A stretch of DNA of 64,000 nt from Gp1-AA122 sp036378535 (GCA_036378535.1 DASUWH010000065.1:1-64000); one strand, 5' to 3'. Numbered from the stretch's first letter, positions 50,428 to 58,928 are shown. The notes: generated from the sequence alone by a model not told the origin. Translations and numbers: made by a program.

Positions 50428-52761
50428 CTACGGGGTACCGTACAGCTGCCTGTACACGCTGGCGTTCCTCAGAATCGCCTGCACATACTCCCGCGTCTCG
50501 GTGAAAGGAATCGACTCAACAAACTCTTGCGGATCGCGGAAATTCCCCGCCGACAGCCAGTCTTTTACGCGGTCATCTCCGGCGTTGTACGCCGCCAGCG
50601 CATACTCAAATGATCCGAACTTGTCCACCATGGTGCGGAAGTATTTTGTCCCCAGCTGCAGGTTGACCGATGGCGTAAGCAACTGGTTGGCCCGGAAATG
50701 CCGGATCTTTTCTTCCTTGGCCACGAGTTTTCCGGTCTTGGGGAGAAGTTGCATCAGCCCGACAGCATTCTTGTTCGAAACCGCCCCCGGGTTGAACTCC
50801 GACTCTTGCCGGATCAGCGACGCCACCAGATAGGGGTCCAGTTCGTTCCGCGTCGAGAAGCGCTTGAGATCGCTCCAGTAAGGCCGCGGAAACAAAGCTT
50901 CCCAATAGGCCCGCGGCAACGCCGGTAAATCCAGGGCAAAGTAATTCGGCACCGCGTGCTTGACTACTTCGATACCGCGATTGTAAAGCTCGTTCTCCTG
51001 ATAGATGCGCGCCGTTTCCGGCGTGACCCAGGTCCCCTTTTCTTCCCCCGCGGCTGCCTGCAGTTCGCGAGCCGCTAAATCTACCAGCGCGCCATTGGAG
51101 AGCAGGCTCGCTTTCTGCACGCGCAGGTTGTCGGCGGGGGCATCGTCGTCTTCGATCTTTTGGTTCAAATCAATGCCGGGAATCTTGTCCAGCAGCGCAT
51201 AGTCCACCGTCTCGGTCGTGCCCGGCAGTTTTTTCAATTCCTTGCGCGCCAGGTCCGCGTAGTAATAATTGCGGAAGCGATCTGAAAGCTTTTGAAAACA
51301 AGCCTGCGCCTTGGTATTGTCCCCGTCATCCTCCGCCAGCCGTCCACGCCAGTAAACTGCGGCCGGCACCTCGTTCGAAGCCGGATAGAGTGCAATCTGC
51401 TCTTCAAATTCCTTCTTGGCCTCGTCTTTGCGTCCCTGGCGCAGAGTGAGCCACGCGGCTTTCCAATGCGCGTACGAAGCCCGTGATCCATTGGGGAATC
51501 TTGTTTGCAACTCCCGGTAAGCATCGATTGCGTGATCGAAATCCCGGCGCAGGAGATAAATATTCCCCTGAGTCAGCAGAGCCTGTTCCAGCCACCGGCT
51601 GTTTGGCGATTGCTGCCGAAGCTGACCAACCATGTTCAGGAAGGCGTCGTCGTCATCGGCACTGCGCGCGGCTTCGCCCAGCAGGTACAAGCGCTGCGCG
51701 CTCTGATCGTCATTCAAACCCTGGAGCGATTCCAGCAGATGTTTCGCGTCTTTTCCGTGCCCGCTTCTCATCTGCGCGCTGGCCATCGCCATCATGATAT
51801 CCGGCCGTTCCGCGGGCGCTGCATCGTTGATCAGATCATGGTATTCGCGTTCCGCATCCGCGTATCGTCGTCCCTTGGCCAGTAGATCGGCGCGACTCCT
51901 TCTCTCTTCGACGGTCATGGGGGGAACCGAGGTGGTCGCACCCAATTTCTTCAATTCCACCGCCGCCGCATCGGCTTCGCCCGCCAGTGGCATGGTCAGA
52001 TAGATATTTCGGAAAACTGCCGCCGCCTTGGCGGAATCTCCCGCAGCCTCGTAAGCCCGCCCCAGGTTCCACTCCACATCTACCCGCGCCGGTTCTCGGT
52101 CCTCCTCGAGCAATGTCACTGCTTCCGGCGCACGGTTATCCTGCATCAGCGCGTTGGCATAGATGACGTGCGCATCGCGTATCAGTAATGAGTCCGGATA
52201 TTTCGTCTCGAAGTTGCTCAGTGTCCCCAGAGCTTCCGCGGTTCGCCCGGCCTGCATGTAAGCCGTGCCCAGGTAATACGTGACATATTCGCCCAGATCC
52301 CCTGCGTGCACCTTGGCCCGGTTCAGAGGATCAACTGCCTTCGAGTAGTCGTGATCGAGAATGTGAGCGTATCCGGCGACCAGCCACGCCAGGGCTCCCG
52401 CATCTTCTTTTGCATGGCGCCGAGCGTAAGCCTCGACACCCGCATAAGCCGCCGGCGTCCGATCCTGCAACAGCTGCCGCGCCATTGGCCGCAGACTCGT
52501 CGAAGCAACAAAGGCCTGCCGAATTCGCTTCACACGCGGCGACATCGACTTTCTGCGGCGCTTGTTTACGCGGCGGTACTTGGTTGCGCCGCTCTTCTTC
52601 TTTTTGACAGCAAGCTTTTTGGGAGCTTCCTGGGCGGTGGCTTTTTTCTCAACAGCCGCAGGCGAAGAGGGGGCCTGTCCGAAGCCAAATTCGGAGCCGT
52701 ACAGCAGCACTCCACTGAGTAGAGAGAGAACCAGGAATAAACGACGGCAATTCACGACCAC
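50428..52761 (-). CDS. slt: soluble lytic murein transglycosylase (Slt-type)
   Basis: 777 aa from a GTG start. Signal peptide at about residues 1-28. A basic region (about 40-75), then a long superhelical U-shaped TPR-like domain (about 90-600), and a C-terminal SLT goose-lysozyme-like catalytic domain (about 615-765). The catalytic Glu lies in LIRQESEFNPGAVSNKNAVGLMQLLP, with GTKYFRTMVDKFGSFEYALAAYNAGDDRVKDW. It cleaves peptidoglycan to 1,6-anhydro-muropeptides in the periplasm. The domain order matches E. coli Slt70, although it is longer. Confidence 0.92.
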   Translation of the reverse strand: MVVNCRRLFLVLSLLSGVLLYGSEFGFGQAPSSPAAVEKKATAQEAPKKLAVKKKKSGATKYRRVNKRRRKSMSPRVKRIRQAFVASTSLRPMARQLLQDRTPAAYAGVEAYARRHAKEDAGALAWLVAGYAHILDHDYSKAVDPLNRAKVHAGDLGEYVTYYLGTAYMQAGRTAEALGTLSNFETKYPDSLLIRDAHVIYANALMQDNRAPEAVTLLEEDREPARVDVEWNLGRAYEAAGDSAKAAAVFRNIYLTMPLAGEADAAAVELKKLGATTSVPPMTVEERRSRADLLAKGRRYADAEREYHDLINDAAPAERPDIMMAMASAQMRSGHGKDAKHLLESLQGLNDDQSAQRLYLLGEAARSADDDDAFLNMVGQLRQQSPNSRWLEQALLTQGNIYLLRRDFDHAIDAYRELQTRFPNGSRASYAHWKAAWLTLRQGRKDEAKKEFEEQIALYPASNEVPAAVYWRGRLAEDDGDNTKAQACFQKLSDRFRNYYYADLARKELKKLPGTTETVDYALLDKIPGIDLNQKIEDDDAPADNLRVQKASLLSNGALVDLAARELQAAAGEEKGTWVTPETARIYQENELYNRGIEVVKHAVPNYFALDLPALPRAYWEALFPRPYWSDLKRFSTRNELDPYLVASLIRQESEFNPGAVSNKNAVGLMQLLPKTGKLVAKEEKIRHFRANQLLTPSVNLQLGTKYFRTMVDKFGSFEYALAAYNAGDDRVKDWLSAGNFRDPQEFVESIPFTETREYVQAILRNASVYRQLYGTP

Positions 52762-52770
52762 TCTGTAAGT

Positions 52771-53802
52771 TTAACGCGGAAAATTGCTGCCTAGAAGAGA
52801 AACATCATCTTCGGCGAGGCTGCGGATCAGCTCCTGGCTGAAATAGTCCGCCGGACCAGCCGCCGTTGACCCGTAACGTTTCTGGTACGTGGAGCGGCTT
52901 TTGTCGATGTCTTCTTTGAGCCGATCGTACAAATCCTTGTTTTTCCGCCCCTCCATAAGCTTGGCCTGGTTGTAGAGCTTGATCTCGTCGACCAGCAGCC
53001 GGGCAAACCGTTGCGCTTTCTTATGGGTATCGGCATCCTCAGCCGACATGCCCGCAGTGGAGGGGACGTCGTCGACCTCTACAGGAGCGGCTGCCGCACT
53101 CGAGAACGCCGGAGCATGCCCTGCAAACGGATCGGAAAACGAGGCGCCGGCGTGCGCAGCCGCTGCCTTAGCGACCGGAGCTTCTGCCGGCTTACGTCCT
53201 GAAGCCACTTCCAGCCAGGTTCCGGTCGTCAGCACCAGCAACTGGACCCCTGCCGCGTCCAGGTGCCCCTTCTTATCGGTCCCGGCGTCGGCATACAACA
53301 CAGCGGCCACTTTCTCCTTGAGCAGGAGAGGCACAACAACACATTTACCATCCGCAGGTGCTCCAAATTCGGAAATGAATTTCGCATCCATTTCCGAGCT
53401 GCTGCCCGCGAACGCCTGGTGCGACTTCACCGCTTCAGCCAAGCCACCCTTATTGGCGTCCAAGGCAAAATCCTTGATCGATTCCGGCAAGCCGCTTCCA
53501 GACCAGCCGGTGGCCGATCCGCCTTTGACTATGAACAAAGCCGTACGTCCGCAAAAGGAAGCCGCATTGTCCAGCAAGGCTCGGAGCACATCTCGTTGCG
53601 ACGTTACCGAATGGATCGCCGCCACCGATTTCAGCAGCGCATCCGCGCTTCCCGAACCACTGTCCGCCGATTTGCCCAACTGCGGCTTCACTTCATCCAG
53701 CACGCCGCGCGTGAGCTCATCCCGCAACGAATCCACGTGGCGGTCCAGAACTTTGGAGATGACCTTCTCGACGATTTGCTCAATTCCAGCTTTGCCAAAC
53801 AT
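52771..53802 (-). CDS. GAF-like domain protein with conserved C-terminal helical module
   Basis: 343 aa. An N-terminal helical region (about 1-45) is followed by a GAF-like domain (about 55-205, DVLRALLDNAASFCGRTALFIV, GKCVVVPLLLKEKVAAVLYADAG). A Pro/Ala linker (about 205-250) leads to a C-terminal helical module (about 258-343, HKKAQRFARLLVDEIKLYNQAKLMEGRKN and YDRLKEDIDKSRSTYQKRY). I recall this C-terminal module recurring in Acidobacteriota, but could not check. It is 10 bp from the slt gene on the same strand and may form an operon with it. The ligand is unknown. Confidence 0.7.
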   Translation of the reverse strand: MFGKAGIEQIVEKVISKVLDRHVDSLRDELTRGVLDEVKPQLGKSADSGSGSADALLKSVAAIHSVTSQRDVLRALLDNAASFCGRTALFIVKGGSATGWSGSGLPESIKDFALDANKGGLAEAVKSHQAFAGSSSEMDAKFISEFGAPADGKCVVVPLLLKEKVAAVLYADAGTDKKGHLDAAGVQLLVLTTGTWLEVASGRKPAEAPVAKAAAAHAGASFSDPFAGHAPAFSSAAAAPVEVDDVPSTAGMSAEDADTHKKAQRFARLLVDEIKLYNQAKLMEGRKNKDLYDRLKEDIDKSRSTYQKRYGSTAAGPADYFSQELIRSLAEDDVSLLGSNFPR

Positions 53803-54048
53803 AGTTCGGAAGAATACCTTGCCGTTCTGGCGCGCTCACCCCCGCGCCAAGTGCTCATTATATGGGTACTTGCGCGACATCCCTACGTTACCTCGGTTAC
53901 TACCGGTGGCACTCCGGGACATTTTCCTCAGGTTTCTGCAAACGCCGCCACCCGTCCTGCGTCAAACAGAGAGGGGCAGTGTGGGTGTTACAATGACTGA
54001 ACGTCTTTTAGAGCCCGCACTGCCCAAAATTGTTGAATCGGCGGAATA

Positions 54049-54696
54049 ATGGGAACCATCCAACCAAAAGTGAGTGAACCGGTCAGCGATGAGCTGGCGC
54101 TGGTTCAAGCAGCCAAGGCGGGCGACGTCGGTGCCTTTGAAGATCTGGTCCGGCGTTACGATCGGAACGTATTCCGGATTGCGCAACACATCACGCAGAA
54201 CCGCGAGGATGCGGAAGATGTAGTGCAGGACGCGTTCCTGAAAGCTTACGGCAACCTGGCTCAGTTCCAGGGGCAGTCGAAGTTTTACACCTGGCTAGTG
54301 CGTATCGTGGTCAACGAGGCGCTGATGAAGTTGCGCCGTCGCCGCCCCGAGCGCATGGTTTCGCTCGACGAGGATGTCAAAACAGAAGACGATTCAGTGC
54401 CGCGGGAAGTGGCGGACTGGTCGCCCAATCCCGAGCAGCTGTACTCGCAGTCCGAGCTGCATGACATTCTGAGTCGGACGATTCAGGGGTTGCCCCCCAG
54501 TTTCCGCACCGTTTTTGTGTTGCGGGACGTGGAAGGATTGTCAACCGAGGAAACCGCAGAGGCCCTGGGCCTCAGCATTCCTGCGGTGAAATCGCGATTG
54601 CTGCGGGCGCGCCTGCAATTGCGAGAGCGGCTCAGCCGCTTCTTTCAGAAGCGCAAAAACGGCGGAGACCATAACGGTGGAGACCACAACCAGTGA
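54049..54696 (+). CDS. RNA polymerase ECF sigma factor (RpoE-like)
   Basis: 215 aa. Region 2 (about residues 25-95): FEDLVRRYDRNVFRIAQHITQNREDAEDVVQDAFLKAYGNLAQFQGQSKFYTWLVRIVVNEALMKLRRR, identified by its D-A-E-D-V-V-Q-D and Y-T-W-L landmarks. Region 4 (about 130-195): LHDILSRTIQGLPPSFRTVFVLRDVEGLSTEETAEALGLSIPAVKSRLLRAR. It directs core polymerase to envelope or stress promoters. The zinc anti-sigma gene overlaps its stop codon by 4 bp (ATGA), so the two are translationally coupled. Confidence 0.94.
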   Translation: MGTIQPKVSEPVSDELALVQAAKAGDVGAFEDLVRRYDRNVFRIAQHITQNREDAEDVVQDAFLKAYGNLAQFQGQSKFYTWLVRIVVNEALMKLRRRRPERMVSLDEDVKTEDDSVPREVADWSPNPEQLYSQSELHDILSRTIQGLPPSFRTVFVLRDVEGLSTEETAEALGLSIPAVKSRLLRARLQLRERLSRFFQKRKNGGDHNGGDHNQ

Positions 54697-54944
54697 AATG
54701 CTCTGATTTCCTGCAAGAGCTGACCAATTATTTAGACGGCGTCCTTGACGCCCGCACCAAGGCTGAGCTGGAAGATCACCTTGCCTGGTGCCACAACTGC
54801 TATGTGGTCTGCGACACCACCAAGAAAACCATCGAGATCTACCGCGACTCTCAACTCTACGAACTTCCCGACGACCTCCGCACCCGCCTTCGCTCCGCCA
54901 TTATATCGAAGTGCAAACAGAAGAAAGCGGAGACCAGTTCGTAG
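54693..54944 (+). CDS. zinc-finger (ZAS/zf-HC2) anti-sigma factor
   Basis: 83 aa with no membrane segment. Seen: the metal-binding pattern H-L-A-W-C-H-N-C (His30-x3-Cys34-x2-Cys37) after an N-terminal Cys3 region, M-K-C-S-D-F-L-Q-E-L. This is the fold of cytoplasmic anti-sigma factors that hold ECF sigmas. The lack of a transmembrane helix suggests release by a soluble signal such as oxidation of the cysteine site. It overlaps the sigma gene and ends before a strong hairpin. Confidence 0.88.
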   Translation: MKCSDFLQELTNYLDGVLDARTKAELEDHLAWCHNCYVVCDTTKKTIEIYRDSQLYELPDDLRTRLRSAIISKCKQKKAETSS

Positions 54945-54970
54945 TTACACGTCTCAATATTTCGATAAAT

Positions 54971-54996
54971 AAAAAAGGCGGCCTTCTGGCCGCCTT
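54971..54996 (-). terminator. bidirectional terminator between anti-sigma gene and the secreted Cys protein gene
   Basis: AAGGCGGCC (54975-54983) / GGCCGCCTT (54988-54996) forms a 9-bp perfect stem with a TTCT loop. The minus strand has a run of six T (complement of A at 54971-54976, overlapping the stem base), fitting the gene ending at 55014. For the plus-strand sigma/anti-sigma unit, the hairpin works without a long T-run. Confidence 0.8.
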
Positions 54997-55013
54997 AGTC
55001 ATTTCATCTCTCT

Positions 55014-55388
55014 TCAGTGCATGTCTTCCATGGCGCCCCCCTTGGCACCTTTGGCGGCCAGCATCTTCACGCTATCCTTGTCGACCGTAATCGAATCGCC
55101 AGAAACCTCGCCCTTCACTTCGACGTGGTGACCTTCATGCCCTTCCAGAGCGTCGGGATTGGTAACTGTCAGGACCTTCTCCCCTTTGTCGGTGACCAGG
55201 GCCATCTTCTCGCCCGCGCCGATGCACTTCTTGGCGCACGCAGCATGCTTCTCGTTCATACCCTTGGCGCCACACTTCGTGTCGCTCACCCAGCCCTTGA
55301 CGCTTTCCGACTTGCCGGCAGCGCCAGCCAGCATCACGTAGAAGAACACCAGGCATAAAGCAGCAGTGATCAACAACAATTTCTTCAT
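55014..55388 (-). CDS. small exported Cys-containing protein (DUF5818-like)
   Basis: 124 aa. Signal peptide at about residues 1-23. Mature protein has KGWVSDTKCGAKGMNEKHAACAKKCIGAGEKMALV (cysteines at about 39, 51 and 55), then beta-rich KVLTVTNPDALEGHEGHHVEVKGEV and an Ala/Gly/Met-rich tail. The Cys/His residues suggest a metal or disulfide site. The layout resembles DUF5818-type secreted proteins, from memory. It is transcribed toward the shared terminator with the sigma/anti-sigma unit. Confidence 0.75.
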   Translation of the reverse strand: MKKLLLITAALCLVFFYVMLAGAAGKSESVKGWVSDTKCGAKGMNEKHAACAKKCIGAGEKMALVTDKGEKVLTVTNPDALEGHEGHHVEVKGEVSGDSITVDKDSVKMLAAKGAKGGAMEDMH

Positions 55389-55569
55389 ATCGGTTTCTTC
55401 TCCTCTTATTCCGCGGTTGCGACCGCAAACGGTGGAACGATCATTGAACCTTGCCGGTGAGCCCAGACTGGCTCACTGACCTATCTAGAGTCCTAACCCC
55501 TGGCCGAGGTTACACAGGCCGTTCCTCCGGAGGTGGCACCGGAGCGCAAAAACTATACCACAACGGTGA

Positions 55570-55608
55570 TTGGTCCTTGGTTGCTGGTTCCTGGTCTTTG
55601 GTTGTGGG
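55570..55608. repeat. diverged relative of the CCAACGACC repeat family
   Basis: On the plus strand this reads TTGGTCCTTGGTTGCTGG and continues with GGTCTTTGGTTG. It resembles the reverse complement of the copies at 18095 and 33819, with several mismatches. It lies in the 262-bp gap before the FtsB-like gene, whose stop is at 55651. No gene or RNA was seen in that gap. Confidence 0.4.
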
Positions 55609-55650
55609 GACGAACCGGACGGTGCAGTTGTCAGTCCGGATGGCTAGATG

Positions 55651-56130
55651 CTAATTGCTCTTTTTTGCTGAATTGGTGACCGGCTTGGCGGGAGGAGGCA
55701 CCGCTGGCGGTGAAACGTAAATCACTTCTCCGGGGCGCGCATAATGCAACTGTTCGCGCGCTTCCTTCTCAATCGCCTTGGGATCGCTTTTCAGCGCCTT
55801 GATCTGCTGCGTATAAATATCATTCTCGTGCTGCAAGCTATCGACGTCTTTTCGCAAAACCTCGATTTCGGCGCGTTTCTCTTTGTACGCGACCATACCG
55901 TTGTCGCTGAACATGACATGCAGGAACAGCCACACGGTAAGTACACCCACCGCAGCCGTAGCAAGCTGGCGCCGGACTTTATACAGACGTTCCCCGCTGG
56001 GCCGAAACCGGTCGCGCAAGCGGTCGAGCGCGGCCTCAGCCTGAGGCGCCCGCTGCACGAGGGCACGAAGGCCGTCCTCTGGCCGAGGCAGGTAGCGAAT
56101 TCTGCGTAATCCGTTTACTCGAAGATCCAT
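55651..56130 (-). CDS. FtsB/DivIC-like septum-formation protein
   Basis: 159 aa from ATG at 56130. A cytoplasmic N-terminus (about 1-50, R-R-Q-L-A-T before the helix), one transmembrane helix (about 56-76), then a periplasmic coiled-coil (about 82-115, VLRKDVDSLQHENDIYTQQI) with the DivIC-type tail KAIEKEAREQLHYARPGEVIY (about 120-140). It fits the FtsB/DivIC family that bridges the divisome. The C-terminal Pro-rich extension is unusual. The start lies inside the end of the phosphohexomutase gene (16-bp overlap), which suggests coupled translation. Confidence 0.8.
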   Translation of the reverse strand: MDLRVNGLRRIRYLPRPEDGLRALVQRAPQAEAALDRLRDRFRPSGERLYKVRRQLATAAVGVLTVWLFLHVMFSDNGMVAYKEKRAEIEVLRKDVDSLQHENDIYTQQIKALKSDPKAIEKEAREQLHYARPGEVIYVSPPAVPPPAKPVTNSAKKSN

Positions 56131-57518
56131 TTCTTGGCTGCTGCGCTCAACTTTTCCAGTCCCTCCTCGCTGCGAGCCTCGGCGTACACGCGAACCACTG
56201 GCTCCGTGCCCGACAGGCGATAGCAGATCCACGATCCGTCTTCGAACACCAGCTTGAGCCCGTCTTTACGGACCACTTCCGTCACCTTGCGGCCGGAAAA
56301 GTCCTGCGGGTTGGACTGCAACTTCCCAGTGAACTTCTCTTTGACGTCGGGGGTCAAGCGGAAGTTCTCTCGCCGGGGATAATAGGAACCAACTTTGGCA
56401 AATAGCTCGCGCAATTGTTCGCCCAGAGACTTACCACGCGCCGCCACCATCTCCGCGCACAACAATCCTGCCAGCACACCATCCTTTTCCGGGACATGAT
56501 GTCGAATCGAGAGCCCGGCGCTCTCCTCCCCGCCGATGGCAATCTTGTCCTGCTTAATCAACTCGCCGACATATTTGAACCCGACCGGCGTCTCGTGTAA
56601 CTCGATTTTGTGGTGCCGAGCCACCGCGTTGATCAGATTCGTAGTGGCAACCGACTTCCCCACTCCGTTCTTCCATTCGCGGCTCTCCACCAGGTAATCG
56701 AACAGCAGAGCAATAATGTAATTAGGCTGGAAGAAGGTGCCGTCGCGATCGACAATTCCGAAACGATCAGCGTCTCCGTCCGTAGCGATCCCGATATGCG
56801 CGCCGGTCTCGCGCATTTTGTCGCGCAACGGATCCAGCAGGTGATCGTCAGGTTCAGGCGCGTGCCCGCCGAAGAGGACGTCGCGGTAATCGTGAACCGT
56901 AGCTACTTCAACGCCCGCGTGGCGCAGGATGGAATCGGAATAACCTCTCGCCGCACCCCACAGCGGATCGAAGACGACGCGCAGACCAGCCTTCTGGATC
57001 GCCTTTACGTCGATGATCTCGCTCAGACGCGACAGGTATGCGGGCTTCGGATCCAGAGACCCGGCCGCTGCACTTGGTGCCTTGGGAACGCCGCCATCCG
57101 TATCGAACGCCGTCACTTCCGCTTCGATCTTCTTGGTGACTTCCGGCAGGGCCGGCGCCCCGTCGGGCGTCGAGAACTTGATGCCGTTATACTCTGGCGG
57201 ATTGTGCGAAGCCGTGAAGTTGATCGCCCCATCCGCCTTCTCGCGGATCACCGCATACGCGATCGCCGGCGTGGGCGCAGGCTCGGCTATGACCAGCGGC
57301 GTGATGCCATAGCCGGACAAAATCTCCGCCGCCATTGAGCAGAAGGTTTCGCCCAGGAAGCGCGGATCGCGCCCAACAATCACCCGGCTCCCAGCGTTCT
57401 TCTGCCCGCGCACGTAGCGTGCAATTCCATTCACCGCGCGGCGAACGTTGGCAAAGGTAAACTCCTCCGCCATGACCGCCCGCCACCCCGAGGTCCCAAA
57501 TTTTATCTGTGTGGTCAT
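56115..57518 (-). CDS. phosphoglucomutase/phosphomannomutase family protein
   Basis: 467 aa alpha-D-phosphohexomutase. It interconverts hexose 1- and 6-phosphates for cell-envelope sugars. Seen: FGTSGWRA at the N-terminus, the phosphoserine loop TASHNPPEYNG with Ser104, the Mg loop ATDGDADRFG (about residues 244-253), the substrate loop GGEESAGLSIRHHVPEKDG and the phosphate-binding RLSGTEPVVRVYAEA. Length and motifs fit phosphomannomutase/phosphoglucomutase better than GlmM (no clear GlmM-specific sequence). It overlaps the FtsB-like gene. Confidence 0.92.
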   Translation of the reverse strand: MTTQIKFGTSGWRAVMAEEFTFANVRRAVNGIARYVRGQKNAGSRVIVGRDPRFLGETFCSMAAEILSGYGITPLVIAEPAPTPAIAYAVIREKADGAINFTASHNPPEYNGIKFSTPDGAPALPEVTKKIEAEVTAFDTDGGVPKAPSAAAGSLDPKPAYLSRLSEIIDVKAIQKAGLRVVFDPLWGAARGYSDSILRHAGVEVATVHDYRDVLFGGHAPEPDDHLLDPLRDKMRETGAHIGIATDGDADRFGIVDRDGTFFQPNYIIALLFDYLVESREWKNGVGKSVATTNLINAVARHHKIELHETPVGFKYVGELIKQDKIAIGGEESAGLSIRHHVPEKDGVLAGLLCAEMVAARGKSLGEQLRELFAKVGSYYPRRENFRLTPDVKEKFTGKLQSNPQDFSGRKVTEVVRKDGLKLVFEDGSWICYRLSGTEPVVRVYAEARSEEGLEKLSAAAKKWIFE

Positions 57519-57591
57519 AAGAATATTCCTGATGAACTAGGGGATCCGAAACGACCCGTGAAAATCCGTTGCCCTGAAGATAAACTCTGTA

Positions 57592-57613
57592 GAGCCGTTG
57601 CTTGCAACGGCTC
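57592..57613. repeat. perfect palindrome GAGCCGTTGC-TT-GCAACGGCTC
   Basis: A 10-bp stem with a nominal 2-base loop (57602-57603; a 4-base loop in practice) lies in the 136-bp gap upstream of the phosphohexomutase start and cutA. No T-run follows. It looks like a small dispersed palindrome of the kind common in Acidobacteriota; only one copy was found in the window. Confidence 0.45.
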
Positions 57614-57631
57614 CGGCTGACGAATGATAGA

Positions 57632-57654
57632 TGACGACTGAAGACTGATTCTAT
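57632..57654. repeat. fragment of the 33.4-kb repeat unit abutting cutA
   Basis: TGACGACTGAAGACTGA matches the end of units at 33600-33615 and 33780-33797, followed by TTCTATAT, close to the CATAATCTATAT leader of that block. It ends at the cutA start codon. Confidence 0.6.
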
Positions 57655-57975
57655 ATGACCGACAAGACCATCGTCTTAACCAACACCGGCTCCCAGGAAG
57701 AAGCCCGCAAGATCGCCCGGACGCTCCTCGCGCGCAAACTGGCCGCCTGCGTCAACATCATCCCCGGTGTGGAATCTACCTACTGGTGGAAGGGTAAGAT
57801 CGAAACCGCCCCAGAATGGACCCTGCTCATCAAAACAGTTCGCGGCAACTTCGACGCTATCTGCGCCGCCATCCGCGAGTTGCACTCCTACGATTTACCC
57901 GAATGCATTGCCATCAGGATCGACGATGGCAGCGAAGAATACCTGAACTGGATCACCGAATCCGTCGAGCCTTAA
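57655..57975 (+). CDS. cutA: divalent-cation tolerance protein CutA
   Basis: 106 aa. The whole protein is the compact CutA1 domain: T-N-T-G-S-Q-E-E-A-R-K-I-A-R, KLAACVNIIPGVESTYWWKGKIE (landmarks C-V-N and Y-W-W-G) and LIKTVRGNFDAICAAIRELHSYDLPECIAIRI. CutA forms trimers that bind divalent metals, and is linked to copper tolerance in E. coli. The start ATG has no clear ribosome binding site and is directly preceded by a repeat fragment, an odd context shared with lspA. Confidence 0.93.
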   Translation: MTDKTIVLTNTGSQEEARKIARTLLARKLAACVNIIPGVESTYWWKGKIETAPEWTLLIKTVRGNFDAICAAIRELHSYDLPECIAIRIDDGSEEYLNWITESVEP

Positions 57976-58013
57976 TTGTCGGCTGATTCGTCAGTTTCGC
58001 TAGTAACCCAAAT

Positions 58014-58090
58014 CTGTCATCCCGACCGCAGCGAAGCGAACGCGAGCGGAGTGGAGGGACCTTGCGTTTCACGTCCATGTGTTTCACTTC
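58014..58090. repeat. dispersed intergenic repeat, copy 2
   Basis: This is the inverted relative of the segment at 1071-1131, with the shared core TGTCATCCCGACCG, GCGAAGCGAA and GAGTGGAGGGACCTTGCG. It carries an extra insertion of about 10 bp (ACGCGAGCGG) relative to copy 1. It lies in the 275-bp gap between cutA and the heptad-protein gene. Confidence 0.65.
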
Positions 58091-58197
58091 AATTTTCCAA
58101 ACCATTGGCGGCTCCCACATACACTCGCTATTCGTGATCATCGCGATACGTGGAAGAGCGCGGCTTCAGCTATGCCGATAACTGCCGACAAAAGATA

Positions 58198-58232
58198 GGC
58201 TTTAGCCCCTTGGATTCACAGGCGCTAAAGCC
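58198..58232 (-). terminator. hairpin downstream of the heptad-repeat gene
   Basis: GGCTTTAGC (58198-58206) pairs exactly with GCTAAAGCC (58224-58232) around a 17-base loop. On the minus strand TATCTTTTG follows, a weak T-run. It lies 18 bp past the stop codon, so it may act as its terminator. It also resembles a common intergenic repeat type, from memory. Confidence 0.45.
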
Positions 58233-58250
58233 CTTTGATCAGAAATCCTC

Positions 58251-58673
58251 TTACTTCCGCAGATCCTTGCGAATGTCTCGCCGATCGGAGCGGCGATCCC
58301 TCACATCTTTGTGCAGGTCGCGGCGATCCTTGTTGATATCGCGCTGGTCGCGGTTGCGGTCGGCACGATCCTTGCGAAGGTCGGCGCGCTCGGAGCGAAT
58401 TTCGGCCCGCTCCTGGGCGGCCGCGGCCTTGTTGCCCGTCGCCATGTCATGGCGCATTGCGGCGCGGTCCTGATTCAGATCACGGCGATCCTTGTTGATG
58501 TCGCGCTGATCGGCGTTGCGGTCGGCGCGGTCCTTGGCTAGGTCGCGGCGGTCATGATGAATGTCACGGGTGTCTTTTCGAACATCCTGACGATCCTGGG
58601 AAACGTCGCTCTGGGCGAACGCTCCCAGCGAGAGCAGAGCAAGCAAGCTAAGGCACAAAAAGCTTCGTCGCAT
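58251..58673 (-). CDS. exported Asp/Arg heptad-repeat protein
   Basis: 140 aa. A typical signal peptide covers residues 1-21 (M-R-R-S-F-L-C-L-S-L-L-A-L-L-S-L-G-A-F-A-Q). The mature part is almost entirely heptads of the form D-x-R-D-h-x-K, for example D-R-R-D-L-A-K, D-Q-R-D-I-N-K, D-R-R-D-L-H-K, about 16 units with a short break near D-M-A-T-G-N-K-A-A-A. Asp and Arg occupy fixed positions, so a long single alpha-helix or a loose coiled-coil with i to i+3/i+4 salt bridges is likely. No known enzyme domain and no cysteines. Function unknown. Confidence 0.8.
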   Translation of the reverse strand: MRRSFLCLSLLALLSLGAFAQSDVSQDRQDVRKDTRDIHHDRRDLAKDRADRNADQRDINKDRRDLNQDRAAMRHDMATGNKAAAAQERAEIRSERADLRKDRADRNRDQRDINKDRRDLHKDVRDRRSDRRDIRKDLRK

Positions 58674-58928
58674 AGTTTTCAGTCTCCTGAGGGCTTGTCA
58701 GGGCTGGTTCCCTGTACGCAGATACGAACACAAGGTTCTCACGAAAGTTTCGCGGCAAAGTATCGGTGAAAAAGGGTAAATGTTGCATCGGTTTAGGGCA
58801 GTTACTTTAGTCTTAACTAACTGGATGCGCACTGTTTGCCCAAGCGGTTTTCCTCGCAATTGACAGGAATTCGACAGCTTAACTAATTGTTAAGTAAGAA
58901 CGTGGCAACTGGGCAAGTTCGGTGCCAA

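Noticed and set aside
52979..54049. 356-codon plus-strand open frame opposite the GAF-like gene
   Set aside because: It is antisense to a coherent GAF-like protein and lacks a ribosome binding site. It merely abuts the sigma factor start.
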